Source: Desulfocarbo sp964620595
Lineage (GTDB): Bacteria; Desulfobacterota; Desulfarculia; Desulfarculales; Desulfarculaceae
DNA length: 64,000 nt
Direction: 5' to 3'
NCBI GenBank assembly: GCA_964620595.1
Contig: CAZUHP010000011.1
Span: forward strand, 1 to 64,000
Below, piece by piece: positions 17,052-24,986 of this stretch. A program made the translations under genes and the position numbers. How positions within the stretch are numbered: position 1 is the first letter of the stretch; the number at the start of each line of letters is the position of its first letter. Below the pieces are notes generated by a model. It was given only the letters and a program-made list of their open reading frames with translations. It searched no databases and was not told where the DNA came from.

Positions 17052-17185
17052 AGGCAAGGCGCCTCCCTTGATTGGCTCTCCGGCGCTTGGTGAGGATTTT
17101 CCCGGCGTTTTCTCCCGCTTTTTCCCCGGAGAAGGCTTGCGCGAATCCACCCCAACCCCGCGGCCGAGGTCGCCCAACCCCTTGA

Positions 17186-17214
17186 TTGACCCGGCCCCGG
17201 GCAGGGGCTATACT
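17186..17214 (+). promoter_or_regulatory. Sigma-70-type promoter TTGACC-17-TATACT
   Basis: TTGACC (17186-17191) and TATACT (17209-17214) are separated by exactly 17 bp. This is a near-consensus housekeeping promoter located 39 bp before the ATG at 17253. It should drive the four-gene plus-strand operon 17253-20991. Confidence 0.7.
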
Positions 17215-17252
17215 CGTAACCACATACTTCTCATGACAAAAATGGAGACCAC

Positions 17253-17513
17253 ATGGCCCGGCACTCCCATGGGTTCGTTGAACAGTACACCGGCCTGGTG
17301 GGCTACGGCCTGGACCGGGAAACCGACCAGGCCACCTTGCAGGTGTATCTACAGAAGTTTTCCGACGACGAGATGATGAGGCTCATCCTCCCCCGCCTGG
17401 CCCAGGAGGAGATGGACCAGCTTTTCGACCTCCTGAGCCGCTTGATGCGCCAGCACCTGAGCGAGGAGGAGTATCACCAGCATTTCCTCAAAGACCCCGA
17501 CCACGGGGGTTGA
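17253..17513 (+). CDS. Small acidic cytoplasmic protein of unknown function
   Basis: The predicted protein has 86 residues with no signal, no cysteines and a mainly helical, acidic composition (FSDDEMMRLILPRLAQEEMDQLFDLLSRLM). GGAG lies upstream of the ATG and a near-consensus promoter is 39 bp away, so it is likely a real, well-expressed gene. It is followed within 2 bp by the zinc-ribbon protein gene. No family is recognised. Confidence 0.65.
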   Translation: MARHSHGFVEQYTGLVGYGLDRETDQATLQVYLQKFSDDEMMRLILPRLAQEEMDQLFDLLSRLMRQHLSEEEYHQHFLKDPDHGG

Positions 17514-17515
17514 TC

Positions 17516-18715
17516 ATGGACCTTCCCCAGCCCCTGGACAGCCGTCTGGCCCAGGTACAGGGCGTGTTGGACACCGCCTTTTTCGCGCCGCTCCACAAGA
17601 ACGACTGGCTGGCCTACCGTTTCAACCAGCCCGCTTTCCTGCGCCTGGAGGATCCCGAACTCTTCGACCTGTTCGTGCGCGCCGCCCTGGCCTGCGAGGT
17701 GATCCACCCCGAGGGGGCCGAGGGCCGCAACCCCCTGGCCTGGCTGTGGGACATGACCCACAGCGGCGCGGTGCTGGCCCAGGTGTTGGCCAGCTTGCGC
17801 TTCGACCGGCCGCTTCTGTTCCACCGCACCCTCATGTCCCTCCCCGCGGTGACCCGCCAGGAGGTCAAACCCGACGACTTCGAACTGGTGGAGGACTTTC
17901 TGGCCAAGGCCCTGGCCCAAAGCGAGATGGACCTGGCCGAGGCCGCGGAGAGCGAGCTGGACACCTTGTACCAGCGCGCCCTGCGCGCCGCGGGCCAGGA
18001 CCCCGAGGCAGTGGAGGCCCAGGTGGAGGAGCTGGCCCAAAAGGTGCTGGACAGGCCCCAGGCGGTGGAGCTGGACTCCGACGCCGAACTCCGCCTGTGG
18101 ATGGCCCTGGGCGACGGCCTGGAGGGGATCCCCCCGGAATCGGCCCCGGCGGTGATGGCCCGGGTGTGGGCCCGCTGGGCAGGGGCGGTGATCGGCTCCA
18201 CCCCCGACCTGGCCCTGCTCGGCCGCATGCACCCCCGTCTGGACATCACCCCGGCCGAGCTGGCCGTGTATGCCCCGCCCGACAAGGAAGCCTCCCATGT
18301 GATCCAGGCGGAATGCCCCTTCTGCGGGGCCAAGTCCGAGATACGCCTGGGACCGGAGGTGCAGCCCCTGGCCTCCTGCCCCCACCTGGTCTACGTGGGC
18401 ACCAGCGACGAGGTGCACCTGCTGGAGGTGCTGGGCCACTTCGAGGTGGGCAAGGACTTCCGCGAGCTGTTGGCCTCCTACTACCAGTCGCCCAGCGACC
18501 TGGACCTGTTCTGCACCATTGTCAACGACCTGTTCGAGATGCTGGTGAACCAGGGCCGCCTGGCCGCGGTGCCGGTGGCCAGCCAGAGCGCGGCCCAGGC
18601 CTTCTACAACCTGCTGGCCTTTTTCCAGGGCCCCCCGCCCACCCCGCCCACCCCGGCCAAGGACGGGGAGGAAATGCCCGCTCCCGGCCGCCCCGCCTCC
18701 CCCCGGACTCATTAG
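17516..18715 (+). CDS. Uncharacterised protein with zinc-ribbon-like CPFCG motif
   Basis: This 399-residue soluble protein has no recognised full-length family. The central part (about 255-300) contains ECPFCGAKSEIRLG followed by SCPHLVYVG, suggesting a zinc ribbon. The first half is helical and acidic; the last about 30 residues are Pro-rich. The ATG at 17516 has GGGGGT upstream; a TTG two codons earlier is the alternative. It lies between the small acidic gene and the M42 peptidase gene on one transcript. Confidence 0.6.
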   Translation: MDLPQPLDSRLAQVQGVLDTAFFAPLHKNDWLAYRFNQPAFLRLEDPELFDLFVRAALACEVIHPEGAEGRNPLAWLWDMTHSGAVLAQVLASLRFDRPLLFHRTLMSLPAVTRQEVKPDDFELVEDFLAKALAQSEMDLAEAAESELDTLYQRALRAAGQDPEAVEAQVEELAQKVLDRPQAVELDSDAELRLWMALGDGLEGIPPESAPAVMARVWARWAGAVIGSTPDLALLGRMHPRLDITPAELAVYAPPDKEASHVIQAECPFCGAKSEIRLGPEVQPLASCPHLVYVGTSDEVHLLEVLGHFEVGKDFRELLASYYQSPSDLDLFCTIVNDLFEMLVNQGRLAAVPVASQSAAQAFYNLLAFFQGPPPTPPTPAKDGEEMPAPGRPASPRTH

Positions 18716-18733
18716 CCAGGAAAGGACCGCCCC

Positions 18734-19789
18734 ATGGACCTGGTCGAGCTGCTGGAAACCTGTTGCGCGCCCCTGGGCCCGCCCGGCTACGAGGACGAGG
18801 CGCGCCAGACCGTGGCCGAGATCATCGCGCCCTACGTGCGCCGCCTGGAGACCGACCGCCTGGGCAACCTCCAGGCCTGGCTGGGCCCCGAGGGATCTGA
18901 GGGAGTCCCCCGGGTGATGCTGGACGCCCACCTGGACGAGTGCGGGCTCATCGTGCAGCGGGTGGAAAAGGAAGGCTGGCTGCGGGTGGCCCCCCTGGGC
19001 GGGGTGGACCAGCGCATCCTGCCCGGCTCCCGGGTGGTCCTCCAGCCCCGGCCCGGCCAGCGGGTGGAGGGCGTCATCGGCCTGGCCCCGCCCCACGTGA
19101 GCCAGAAGGGCGACAAGGAAAAATCCGTGCCCTGGGACCAGACCTTCGTGGACATCGGCGCGGCCGACCAGGACCAGGCAGCGGCCCTGGGGGTGGAGAC
19201 CGGCACTCCCGGGGTGCTGGAGCTGGGCATGAGGCGCCTGGCGGGAGGCTGCTTCATGGCCCGCAACCTGGACGACCGTGCCGGTTGCGCGGTGCTCTGC
19301 GCCCTGGCCCGGCGCCTGGCCGAGGACCCGCCGCCGGTGGAGGTGGTGCTGAACTTCGCGGTGGGCGAGGAGCTGGGCCTCAGGGGCGCCACCACCGCGG
19401 CCTACGGCCTGAAACCGGATCTGGCCCTGTGCCTGGAGGCCACCGTGGGCGACACCCCGGGGCTCAGCCCCGGCCGCCAGCCCTCGTACCTGGGCCGGGG
19501 GCCGGCCATCACCGTGGCCGACGGCCGCATCGTGGTGCCCCGGCGCCTGGTGGAGTCCCTGGAGCGGGCCGCGGCCAGGGCCGGAGTGGAGTGCCAGCGC
19601 AAGCTGCCGCCCTTTGGCGGCACCGATGCCGGGGCCATCCACCTCTCCCGCGCCGGGGTGCCCGCCTGCATCGTGGCGGTGCCCTGCCGCTACATCCACA
19701 CCCCGGCCTCGCTGCTCAACCTGGACGACCTGGCCGCCATGCTGGAACTGAGCCTGGCCTGGCTGCGCCAGGTGGAGGAGCTGTTGTGA
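18734..19789 (+). CDS. M42-family metalloaminopeptidase
   Basis: The 351-residue protein matches the M42 (glutamyl aminopeptidase / FrvX) family. Metal-binding and catalytic patches are visible: DAHLDECGL (H66, D68), ARNLDDRAG (bridging Asp), GEELGLRGA (catalytic Glu pair) and the C-terminal CRYIHTPASLLNLDDL (His ligand). It removes N-terminal residues from peptides in the cytosol using two metal ions, usually as a dodecamer. It is directly followed, with a GTGA overlap, by an M24 peptidase, so the two probably act together in peptide breakdown. Confidence 0.9.
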   Translation: MDLVELLETCCAPLGPPGYEDEARQTVAEIIAPYVRRLETDRLGNLQAWLGPEGSEGVPRVMLDAHLDECGLIVQRVEKEGWLRVAPLGGVDQRILPGSRVVLQPRPGQRVEGVIGLAPPHVSQKGDKEKSVPWDQTFVDIGAADQDQAAALGVETGTPGVLELGMRRLAGGCFMARNLDDRAGCAVLCALARRLAEDPPPVEVVLNFAVGEELGLRGATTAAYGLKPDLALCLEATVGDTPGLSPGRQPSYLGRGPAITVADGRIVVPRRLVESLERAAARAGVECQRKLPPFGGTDAGAIHLSRAGVPACIVAVPCRYIHTPASLLNLDDLAAMLELSLAWLRQVEELL

Positions 19790-20991
19790 ACTGGAACTTC
19801 CCCCCCTCCTATGGCCTGCTCCCCGCCCCGGTGCTCCAGGCCCGGGCCGCCCGGGCCGGCCGGCTCTGCCGCCGCCAGGGCCTGGCCGGGCTGCTCCTCA
19901 CCTACAACACCGACGTGTTCTACCTCTCCGGCACCATGCAGCAGGGCGCGGTGCTGGTGGACGAGGAGGGCCGGGCCCAGGTGTTCATGCGCCGCCACCA
20001 ACAGCGGGCCCAGGCCGAGAGCCCGCTTCCGGTGACCCCGGTGGGCGGCTACAGCCAGATCGCCGAGATCATAAACGACCTGTTGCCCCGGGGCGCTCGG
20101 CTGGGGCTCACCCTGGACGTGATGCCCGCCCGCGAGTACCTGGGCTGGGAGGGAAGGCTGCCGGAGCTGGAGATCGTGGACGCCAGCCGGCCCTGGCTGG
20201 AACTGAAGGGCATCAAGGACGAGCTTGAGCTGGAAACCATGGCCCGGGCCGGCCGCCTCACCAAGGAGATATACGACGAGCTGCCCAACATCCTGGCCGT
20301 GGGCAAGAGCGAGGCCCAGGCCGCGGGCGAGTTCCTGGCCCTGGCCATGGCCCGCGGCGGCCTGGCCCTGATGCGCGCCCGGGCCCCCTACATGGACCTC
20401 TACGCCTGGCACCTGGTCTCCGGCCCGGAGGCGGCCTGGCCCAGCGCGGTGGACGCGCCCTTCAGCGGCCAGGGCCTGTGGCCCTCCTTCCCCCAAGGCG
20501 CCAGCCAAAAGCCCCTCCAGCCCCACCAGCCCATCATCGTGGACGTGGCCCTGTGCCTGGAAGGCTACCTCACCGACCAGACCCGCACCTACTGCCTGGG
20601 CGCCGCCACCCCGGCCATGCGCCGGGCCCACGACTGCCTGAAGGCGGTGGAGGAAACCATCCTGGAGCGGCTGAAGCCCGGCGCGGTGAGCGGCGATATC
20701 TTCGCGGCCGCGGTGGAGACCGCCGAGCGCCTGGGCATGGGCCACGCCTTTTTGGGCCGGCCCGGCCACCGCATCCGCTTCGTGGGGCACGGCGTCGGCC
20801 TGGAGCTGGGCTCGCCGCCCTACCTGCTCCAAGGCTCCCAGGAGGTGGTGCAGGCCGGCCAGGTCTATGCCCTGGAATTGAAGATGGTGCTGGAGGAGGG
20901 GCCGGTGGGCCTGGAGAACACGGTGGCCGTGAACCAGCAAGGCCCCCCCACCCTGCTCACCCCCATACCCAACCAGCTTTTCGAGCTATAG
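19786..20991 (+). CDS. M24-family Xaa-Pro peptidase-like protein
   Basis: This 401-residue protein has an N-terminal creatinase-like domain (about 20-150) and a pita-bread M24 domain. The ligands are visible as VDVALCLEGYLTDQTRTY (two Asp), FVGHGVGLELG (His), ALELKM (Glu) and LENTV (Glu). Such enzymes cleave X-Pro bonds. The start is GTG at 19786 with GGAGGAG upstream and a GTGA overlap with the M42 gene. A strong hairpin terminator follows 18 bp after the stop. Confidence 0.88.
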   Translation: MNWNFPPSYGLLPAPVLQARAARAGRLCRRQGLAGLLLTYNTDVFYLSGTMQQGAVLVDEEGRAQVFMRRHQQRAQAESPLPVTPVGGYSQIAEIINDLLPRGARLGLTLDVMPAREYLGWEGRLPELEIVDASRPWLELKGIKDELELETMARAGRLTKEIYDELPNILAVGKSEAQAAGEFLALAMARGGLALMRARAPYMDLYAWHLVSGPEAAWPSAVDAPFSGQGLWPSFPQGASQKPLQPHQPIIVDVALCLEGYLTDQTRTYCLGAATPAMRRAHDCLKAVEETILERLKPGAVSGDIFAAAVETAERLGMGHAFLGRPGHRIRFVGHGVGLELGSPPYLLQGSQEVVQAGQVYALELKMVLEEGPVGLENTVAVNQQGPPTLLTPIPNQLFEL

Positions 20992-21008
20992 GCAGCAGCC
21001 AAAAACCC

Positions 21009-21040
21009 GCGCCGCGCCGGCAGCCCGACGCGGCGCTTTT
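21009..21040 (+). terminator. Intrinsic terminator of the peptidase operon
   Basis: The 8-bp perfect stem GCGCCGCG (21009-21016) / CGCGGCGC (21029-21036) has a 12-nt loop and is followed directly by TTTT. It lies 18 bp after the M24 stop. Confidence 0.85.
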
Positions 21041-21057
21041 CGCCGTCCCCTTCCCTG

Positions 21058-21133
21058 AATAGCGCGCCCCCGCCCCCCCGTCGCCCGCCCCCCCGTCGCC
21101 CCCCGTCGCCCGCGTCGCCCCGCCCCCCGTCGC
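21058..21133. repeat. C-rich CGTCGCCCC repeat in a convergent gap
   Basis: CGCCCCCCCGTCGCC-type units fill the middle of the gap between the M24 peptidase (plus) and the small basic protein (minus). It is the complement of the GGGGGCGAC repeat. Confidence 0.8.
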
Positions 21134-21221
21134 GGAGGCGAGCCATCCCTTGGGGACAGGCGGTCGTGACCTGTCCTCTCCTTGTCCAGCCTTTCGGGGG
21201 CTGGGGCGAAAAGCAAAGAGC

Positions 21222-21428
21222 CTAGCGCTTCTTCTTCAGGGCCGCGATGAGTTGTTCCTTGTTCATGCTGGAACGGCCGGGGATGTTGCGCTCCTTGGCC
21301 AGCGCATAGAGGTCTTTCAAGGTGCGGCGGGCATAGGGCAGATTCTTGGTGCTCTTGGGCGCGGCCTTTTTGGCGGACGTCCTCTTGCACCCAGCCCTCT
21401 TTTTGGCAGGTGCCTTCTTGGCGGCCAT
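21222..21428 (-). CDS. Small basic nucleoid-type protein with SAP/Rho-N-like end
   Basis: The product has 68 residues. The first about 30 are Lys/Ala/Pro-rich like a histone H1 tail (MAAKKAPAKKRAGCK...). The rest (LKDLYALAKERNIPGRSSMNKEQLIAAL) resembles the helix-extended-helix fold of SAP, LEM or Rho-N domains, which bind nucleic acid. GGGAGG lies 6 nt before the ATG at 21428. It probably binds DNA or RNA; the specific role is unknown. Confidence 0.7.
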   Translation of the reverse strand: MAAKKAPAKKRAGCKRTSAKKAAPKSTKNLPYARRTLKDLYALAKERNIPGRSSMNKEQLIAALKKKR

Positions 21429-21626
21429 AAGTTTCCTCCCTTGGGCTGCCTCGAGGCCTGATTCATTCAGGCAGGAACCGTGTCTTGTTTCCCTATCAAC
21501 CCCTTCCCTATTGAACACCTAATCTAAGCTATTCTTGTATGAATGGTCAACCTTCCCGGACCGGGCCCCTTGTTTTCGCCCTGCGGGCCAGGGCAGCGGC
21601 GGGGCGGCGAGGTGCAGCGGGCTGGA

Positions 21627-21655
21627 TTGCGCCCTGTCCCCGCCTGGGCTATAGT
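21627..21655 (+). promoter_or_regulatory. Sigma-70-type promoter TTGCGC-17-TATAGT
   Basis: TTGCGC (21627-21632) and TATAGT (21650-21655) are spaced by 17 bp, 36 bp upstream of the UbiD-family ATG. It is the probable promoter of the UbiD-UbiA-response-regulator operon. Confidence 0.6.
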
Positions 21656-21690
21656 GGGAACCACCCGAAACCAAGCCCAGGGGAGGAGAC

Positions 21691-23148
21691 ATGCAAGCCC
21701 CCGCGAGCATCGGCGGGTTCATCGAGGCGCTGCAGGAACGCGGCTGGCTCCGGCGCATCCAGGAGGAGGTGGACCCCTGCCTGGAGGTCACCGCGCTCAG
21801 CGAGCCGGTGATGAAGGCCGGCGGGCCGGCCCTGTTGTTCGAAAAGGTGAAGGGCGCCCATTGCCCCCTGGCCATCAACCTTTTCGGCTCCCGGGAGCGC
21901 ATGGCCCTGGCCCTGGGGGTGGAGGACCTGGACGAGATAGCCGGGCGCCTGCGCGGGCTCCTGCAAATGGAGCTGCCCCGGGGCCTGTGGGCCAAGCTGA
22001 CCACCGCCCTGGCCGGGCTCAAGGAGCTGAGCGCCTTTGCCCCCAAGCGGGTCAAGGAGGCTCCCTGCCAGGAGGTGCGGCTCAGCGGCGAGGCGGCCTC
22101 CCTGGACCTGCTGCCCATCCTCACCTGCTGGCCCCAGGACGCGGGCCCCTTCATCACCCTGCCCCAGGTGATCACCGCCGACCCCGAGACCGGCAAGCAG
22201 AACTCGGGCATGTACCGCCTGCAGCGTTTCGACGCCCGCACCACGGGCATGCACTGGCACCGCCACAAGGGCGGGGCCGCCCATTTCCGCAAGGCCAAGG
22301 AGCGGGGCCAGAAGCTGCCCGTGGCCGTGGCCCTGGGCGGGCCGCCGGCCGCGGTGTATGCCGCCTGCGCGCCCCTGCCCCCCGCCCTGGACGAGTTCAT
22401 GTTCAGCGGCTTTCTGATGGGCCGGCCGCTGCGGGTGGTGAAGTGCCTCACCAGCGATCTTCTGGTGCCGGCCGAGGCCGAGGTGATCCTGGAAGGCTAC
22501 GTGGACCCGGCCGAGCCCTGGCGGCGGGAGGGGCCTTTCGGCGACCACACCGGGTTCTACTCCCTGGCCGACGACTACCCGGTGTTCCACCTCACCGCCC
22601 TCAGCCACCGCCGGGACTTCGTCTATCCCACCACCGTGGTGGGCCGGCCGCCCATGGAGGACTTCTACCTGGGCCTGGCCACCGAGCGCATCTTCCTGCC
22701 CCTGTTGCAGATGGTGCTGCCCGAGGTGGTGGACTACCACATGCCGGCCGAGGGCGTGTTCCACAACCTGGTGTTCGTGGCCATAAAGAAGGAATACCCC
22801 GGCCACGCCTACAAGGTGATGAACGCCCTGTGGGGCCAGGGCCAGATGATGTTCGCCAAGGTCATCGTGGTGGTGGACCACGAGGTGAACGTGCAGGACC
22901 CCCAGGAGGCCTGGTGGGCGGCCCTCAACCACATCGACCCGGCCCGGGACCTGATCTTCAGCAAGGGGCCTGCCGACGCCCTGGACCACGCGGCCGAGCG
23001 GCCCTGGCTGCATTCCAAGCTGGGCATCGACGGCACCCGCAAGTGGCCCGAGGAGGGATTCGAGCGCCCCTGGCCCGAGCGCATCGAGATGAGCGAGGAG
23101 GTGCAGCGGGCCGCCCTGGCCAAGCTCGAGAAGTGGGGACTGATCTAG
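21691..23148 (+). CDS. UbiD-family decarboxylase (menaquinone-type)
   Basis: This 485-residue protein matches prenyl-FMN-dependent UbiD decarboxylases from end to end. EGPFGDHTGFYS (about residue 283) holds the conserved catalytic Glu-Asp region, and NSGMYRLQRFD with HWHRHKGG are FMN-site segments. It lies 83 bp before a UbiA prenyltransferase gene, a pairing typical of quinone synthesis. Since sulfate reducers make menaquinone, often by the futalosine route, a MqnL-like role is the best guess; UbiD proper or an aromatic-acid decarboxylase remains possible. GGGGAGGAG precedes the ATG. Confidence 0.87.
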   Translation: MQAPASIGGFIEALQERGWLRRIQEEVDPCLEVTALSEPVMKAGGPALLFEKVKGAHCPLAINLFGSRERMALALGVEDLDEIAGRLRGLLQMELPRGLWAKLTTALAGLKELSAFAPKRVKEAPCQEVRLSGEAASLDLLPILTCWPQDAGPFITLPQVITADPETGKQNSGMYRLQRFDARTTGMHWHRHKGGAAHFRKAKERGQKLPVAVALGGPPAAVYAACAPLPPALDEFMFSGFLMGRPLRVVKCLTSDLLVPAEAEVILEGYVDPAEPWRREGPFGDHTGFYSLADDYPVFHLTALSHRRDFVYPTTVVGRPPMEDFYLGLATERIFLPLLQMVLPEVVDYHMPAEGVFHNLVFVAIKKEYPGHAYKVMNALWGQGQMMFAKVIVVVDHEVNVQDPQEAWWAALNHIDPARDLIFSKGPADALDHAAERPWLHSKLGIDGTRKWPEEGFERPWPERIEMSEEVQRAALAKLEKWGLI

Positions 23149-23231
23149 GATCAAAGCGCGCGGCGGGGGAGCCCTCTCCGGGGCATCCCCCTTTTCCAGA
23201 CCACCCAGAGGCACCCGAGCAAGCGGATACC

Positions 23232-24101
23232 ATGCAGCGCAGCCTGACCCAACCCATCCGCGACTTTGGCGAGCTGGTCAAGTTCAGCCACACGGTGTTC
23301 CTGTTCCCCTTTGCCTTGAGCGCGGTGGTCCTGGCCCACGGGGTGCGGCCCCTCACCCTGGGCGTCATCTTCTGGACCGTGGTGGCCCTGGTGGCGGCGC
23401 GCAGCGCGGCCATGATCATGAACCGCATCGCCGACCGGCGCTTCGACGCCCGGAACCCGCGTACCGCCGGCCGCCCCCTGGTCACCGGCCGGGTGAGCCT
23501 GGGGCTGGCCTGGCTGTGGCTGTCCCTGGCCTGCGGGGCGCTGGTGCTGGCCGCGGCCATGCTCAACCCCCTGTGCCTGGCGCTCTCGCCGGTGGCCCTC
23601 GTCTGGATCCTGGGCTACAGCTTTGCCAAGCGCTTCACTGCCCTGTGCCATCTCTGGCTGGGCGCGGCCACCGCCCTGGCCCCGGTGGGGGCCTGGCTGG
23701 CGGTCACCGGCGCCTGGGACTGGCGGGTGGCGGTGCTGGCCGCGGCGGTGGCCTTGTGGGTGGCGGGCTTCGACGTGATCTACGCCTGCCAGGACATCGA
23801 CTTCGACCGGGAGCACGCCCTGCACTCCCTGCCCGCCCGCCTGGGGCTGCGGCGCGCCCTGTGGGTGAGCCGCGGCCTGCACCTGGGCGCCATGCTCGGC
23901 TTTTTCGCCCTGGGGCCGCTCTTCGGCCTGGGCGGCATATACCTGGCCGGCGCCGGGGTGGTGGCGGCGGTGCTGGTGGTGGAGCAGCTCCTGGTGGCCC
24001 GCAAGCAGGCCAACATACCCATGGCCTTTTTCACCCTGAACGGCGTGGTGTCGGTCGGGTTCTTCCTGGTGTTGCTGACTGATCGGCTGGTAGGTGTTTG
24101 A
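23232..24101 (+). CDS. UbiA-family prenyltransferase (MqnP-like)
   Basis: The 289-residue membrane protein has the two Asp-rich motifs of the UbiA family: NRIADRRFD (N64, D68, D72) in the first half and DVIYACQDIDFDRE in the second, with about eight hydrophobic helices. It attaches a polyprenyl chain to an aromatic acid during quinone synthesis. With the UbiD gene immediately upstream it probably makes a menaquinone precursor. The TGA stop is directly followed by the TTG start of the response-regulator gene. Confidence 0.88.
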   Translation: MQRSLTQPIRDFGELVKFSHTVFLFPFALSAVVLAHGVRPLTLGVIFWTVVALVAARSAAMIMNRIADRRFDARNPRTAGRPLVTGRVSLGLAWLWLSLACGALVLAAAMLNPLCLALSPVALVWILGYSFAKRFTALCHLWLGAATALAPVGAWLAVTGAWDWRVAVLAAAVALWVAGFDVIYACQDIDFDREHALHSLPARLGLRRALWVSRGLHLGAMLGFFALGPLFGLGGIYLAGAGVVAAVLVVEQLLVARKQANIPMAFFTLNGVVSVGFFLVLLTDRLVGV

Positions 24102-24743
24102 TTGCATCCCCTGGAGACAGACCTGCGCTACTTGGGCGTCTTGGAAAAGGCGGTGCAGATAGCGGCCGAGTTGGGCCCCCAGGCCGCGGTGCGCTACGTG
24201 CGCTCGTCCTACCACCTGCTTTCCAAGGTGTACCACCCGGACCTGCACCAGAAGAACAAGCAGGCGGCGGAAGCGGGGCAAAGGAGATTGAACGCGGTGA
24301 AGGAGCGGTTGGACAAGACCAGTGACGAGGAGCTGTCCCGCTTTCTGGGCGGCCAGACCCGGCCCGGCACCGGCCACCCCCGCATCCTGGTGGTGGAGGA
24401 CGAGGACGGACTGAGGGAGAACCTGGCCGAACTGTTGGAGCTGGAGGGCTACCACGTGAAGACCGCGCCCAACGGGGTGCAGGGCATGGGCGCCCATCTC
24501 TCTTTCCGGCCGGAGCTGGTCATCACCGACGTGGTGATGCCCATCATGGACGGGGTGGAGATGGTGCGCCAGCTCCGCCAGCGGAACCCCAATCTGAGGG
24601 CCCTGTTCATCAGCGGCTTTTTCGGCACCCGCTCCATCCGCCACGAACTCATGGACGAGATCGAACGCTTCGGCTATCCCATGCTCTCCAAGCCCTTCAA
24701 GCCCAGCGAGCTGTTCGCCCTGGTGCGCCAGGCCCTGGGCTGA
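24102..24743 (+). CDS. J-domain-like / receiver-domain response regulator
   Basis: This 213-residue protein fuses an N-terminal segment like the second half of a DnaJ J-domain (about 25-75, with YHPDL; HPD at 45-47) to a complete CheY-type receiver (about 94-212; acidic pocket E99-D100, phospho-acceptor D143, lysine K197). It has no output domain, so phosphorylation may control a contact with a partner such as DnaK through the HPD segment. The start is TTG, directly abutting the UbiA stop, with GGTAGGTG upstream. No partner kinase is encoded nearby. Confidence 0.75.
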   Translation: MHPLETDLRYLGVLEKAVQIAAELGPQAAVRYVRSSYHLLSKVYHPDLHQKNKQAAEAGQRRLNAVKERLDKTSDEELSRFLGGQTRPGTGHPRILVVEDEDGLRENLAELLELEGYHVKTAPNGVQGMGAHLSFRPELVITDVVMPIMDGVEMVRQLRQRNPNLRALFISGFFGTRSIRHELMDEIERFGYPMLSKPFKPSELFALVRQALG

Positions 24744-24749
24744 GGCCGG

Positions 24750-24845
24750 CGGGCGACGGGGGGCGACGGGGGGCGGGCGACGGGGGGCGACGGGGGGGCG
24801 GGCGACGGGGGGCGGGCGACGGGGGCGGGCGACGGGGGCGGGCTC
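24750..24845. repeat. G-rich GGGGGCGAC repeat in a convergent gap
   Basis: Roughly ten units of GGGCGACGGGG type form the longest clean block in the window, between the response regulator (plus) and dsrP (minus). It precedes two hairpins. Confidence 0.85.
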
Positions 24846-24878
24846 GAGCGGCCCGGCGGGCCTGGATTTCTCCACGGG

Positions 24879-24909
24879 AAAAGGCCCCCTCCACCGGGAG
24901 GGGGCTGAC
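24879..24909. terminator. Hairpin similar to the dsr terminator
   Basis: AAAAGGCCCCCTCC, a 4-nt loop, then GGAGGGGGCT. The stem matches that of the terminator 57 bp to the right almost base for base, but the closing T-run on the plus side is missing. On the minus strand the flank reads TTTT, so it could be a second stop for dsr transcripts. Confidence 0.6.
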
Positions 24910-24935
24910 AAGTAGTAGTGGGCCACGCGCCACTT

Positions 24936-24969
24936 AAAAGGCCCCCTCCCTGGCGGGAGGGGGCCTTTT
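24936..24969. terminator. Bidirectional intrinsic terminator at the end of the dsr operon
   Basis: AAAAGGCCCCCTCCC and GGGAGGGGGCCTTTT form a near-perfect palindrome of about 34 bp with A- and T-runs on both sides, 18 bp beyond the dsrP stop. It can stop transcription from both converging operons. Confidence 0.9.
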
Positions 24970-24986
24970 GGCGGTTGGGATCGGGC

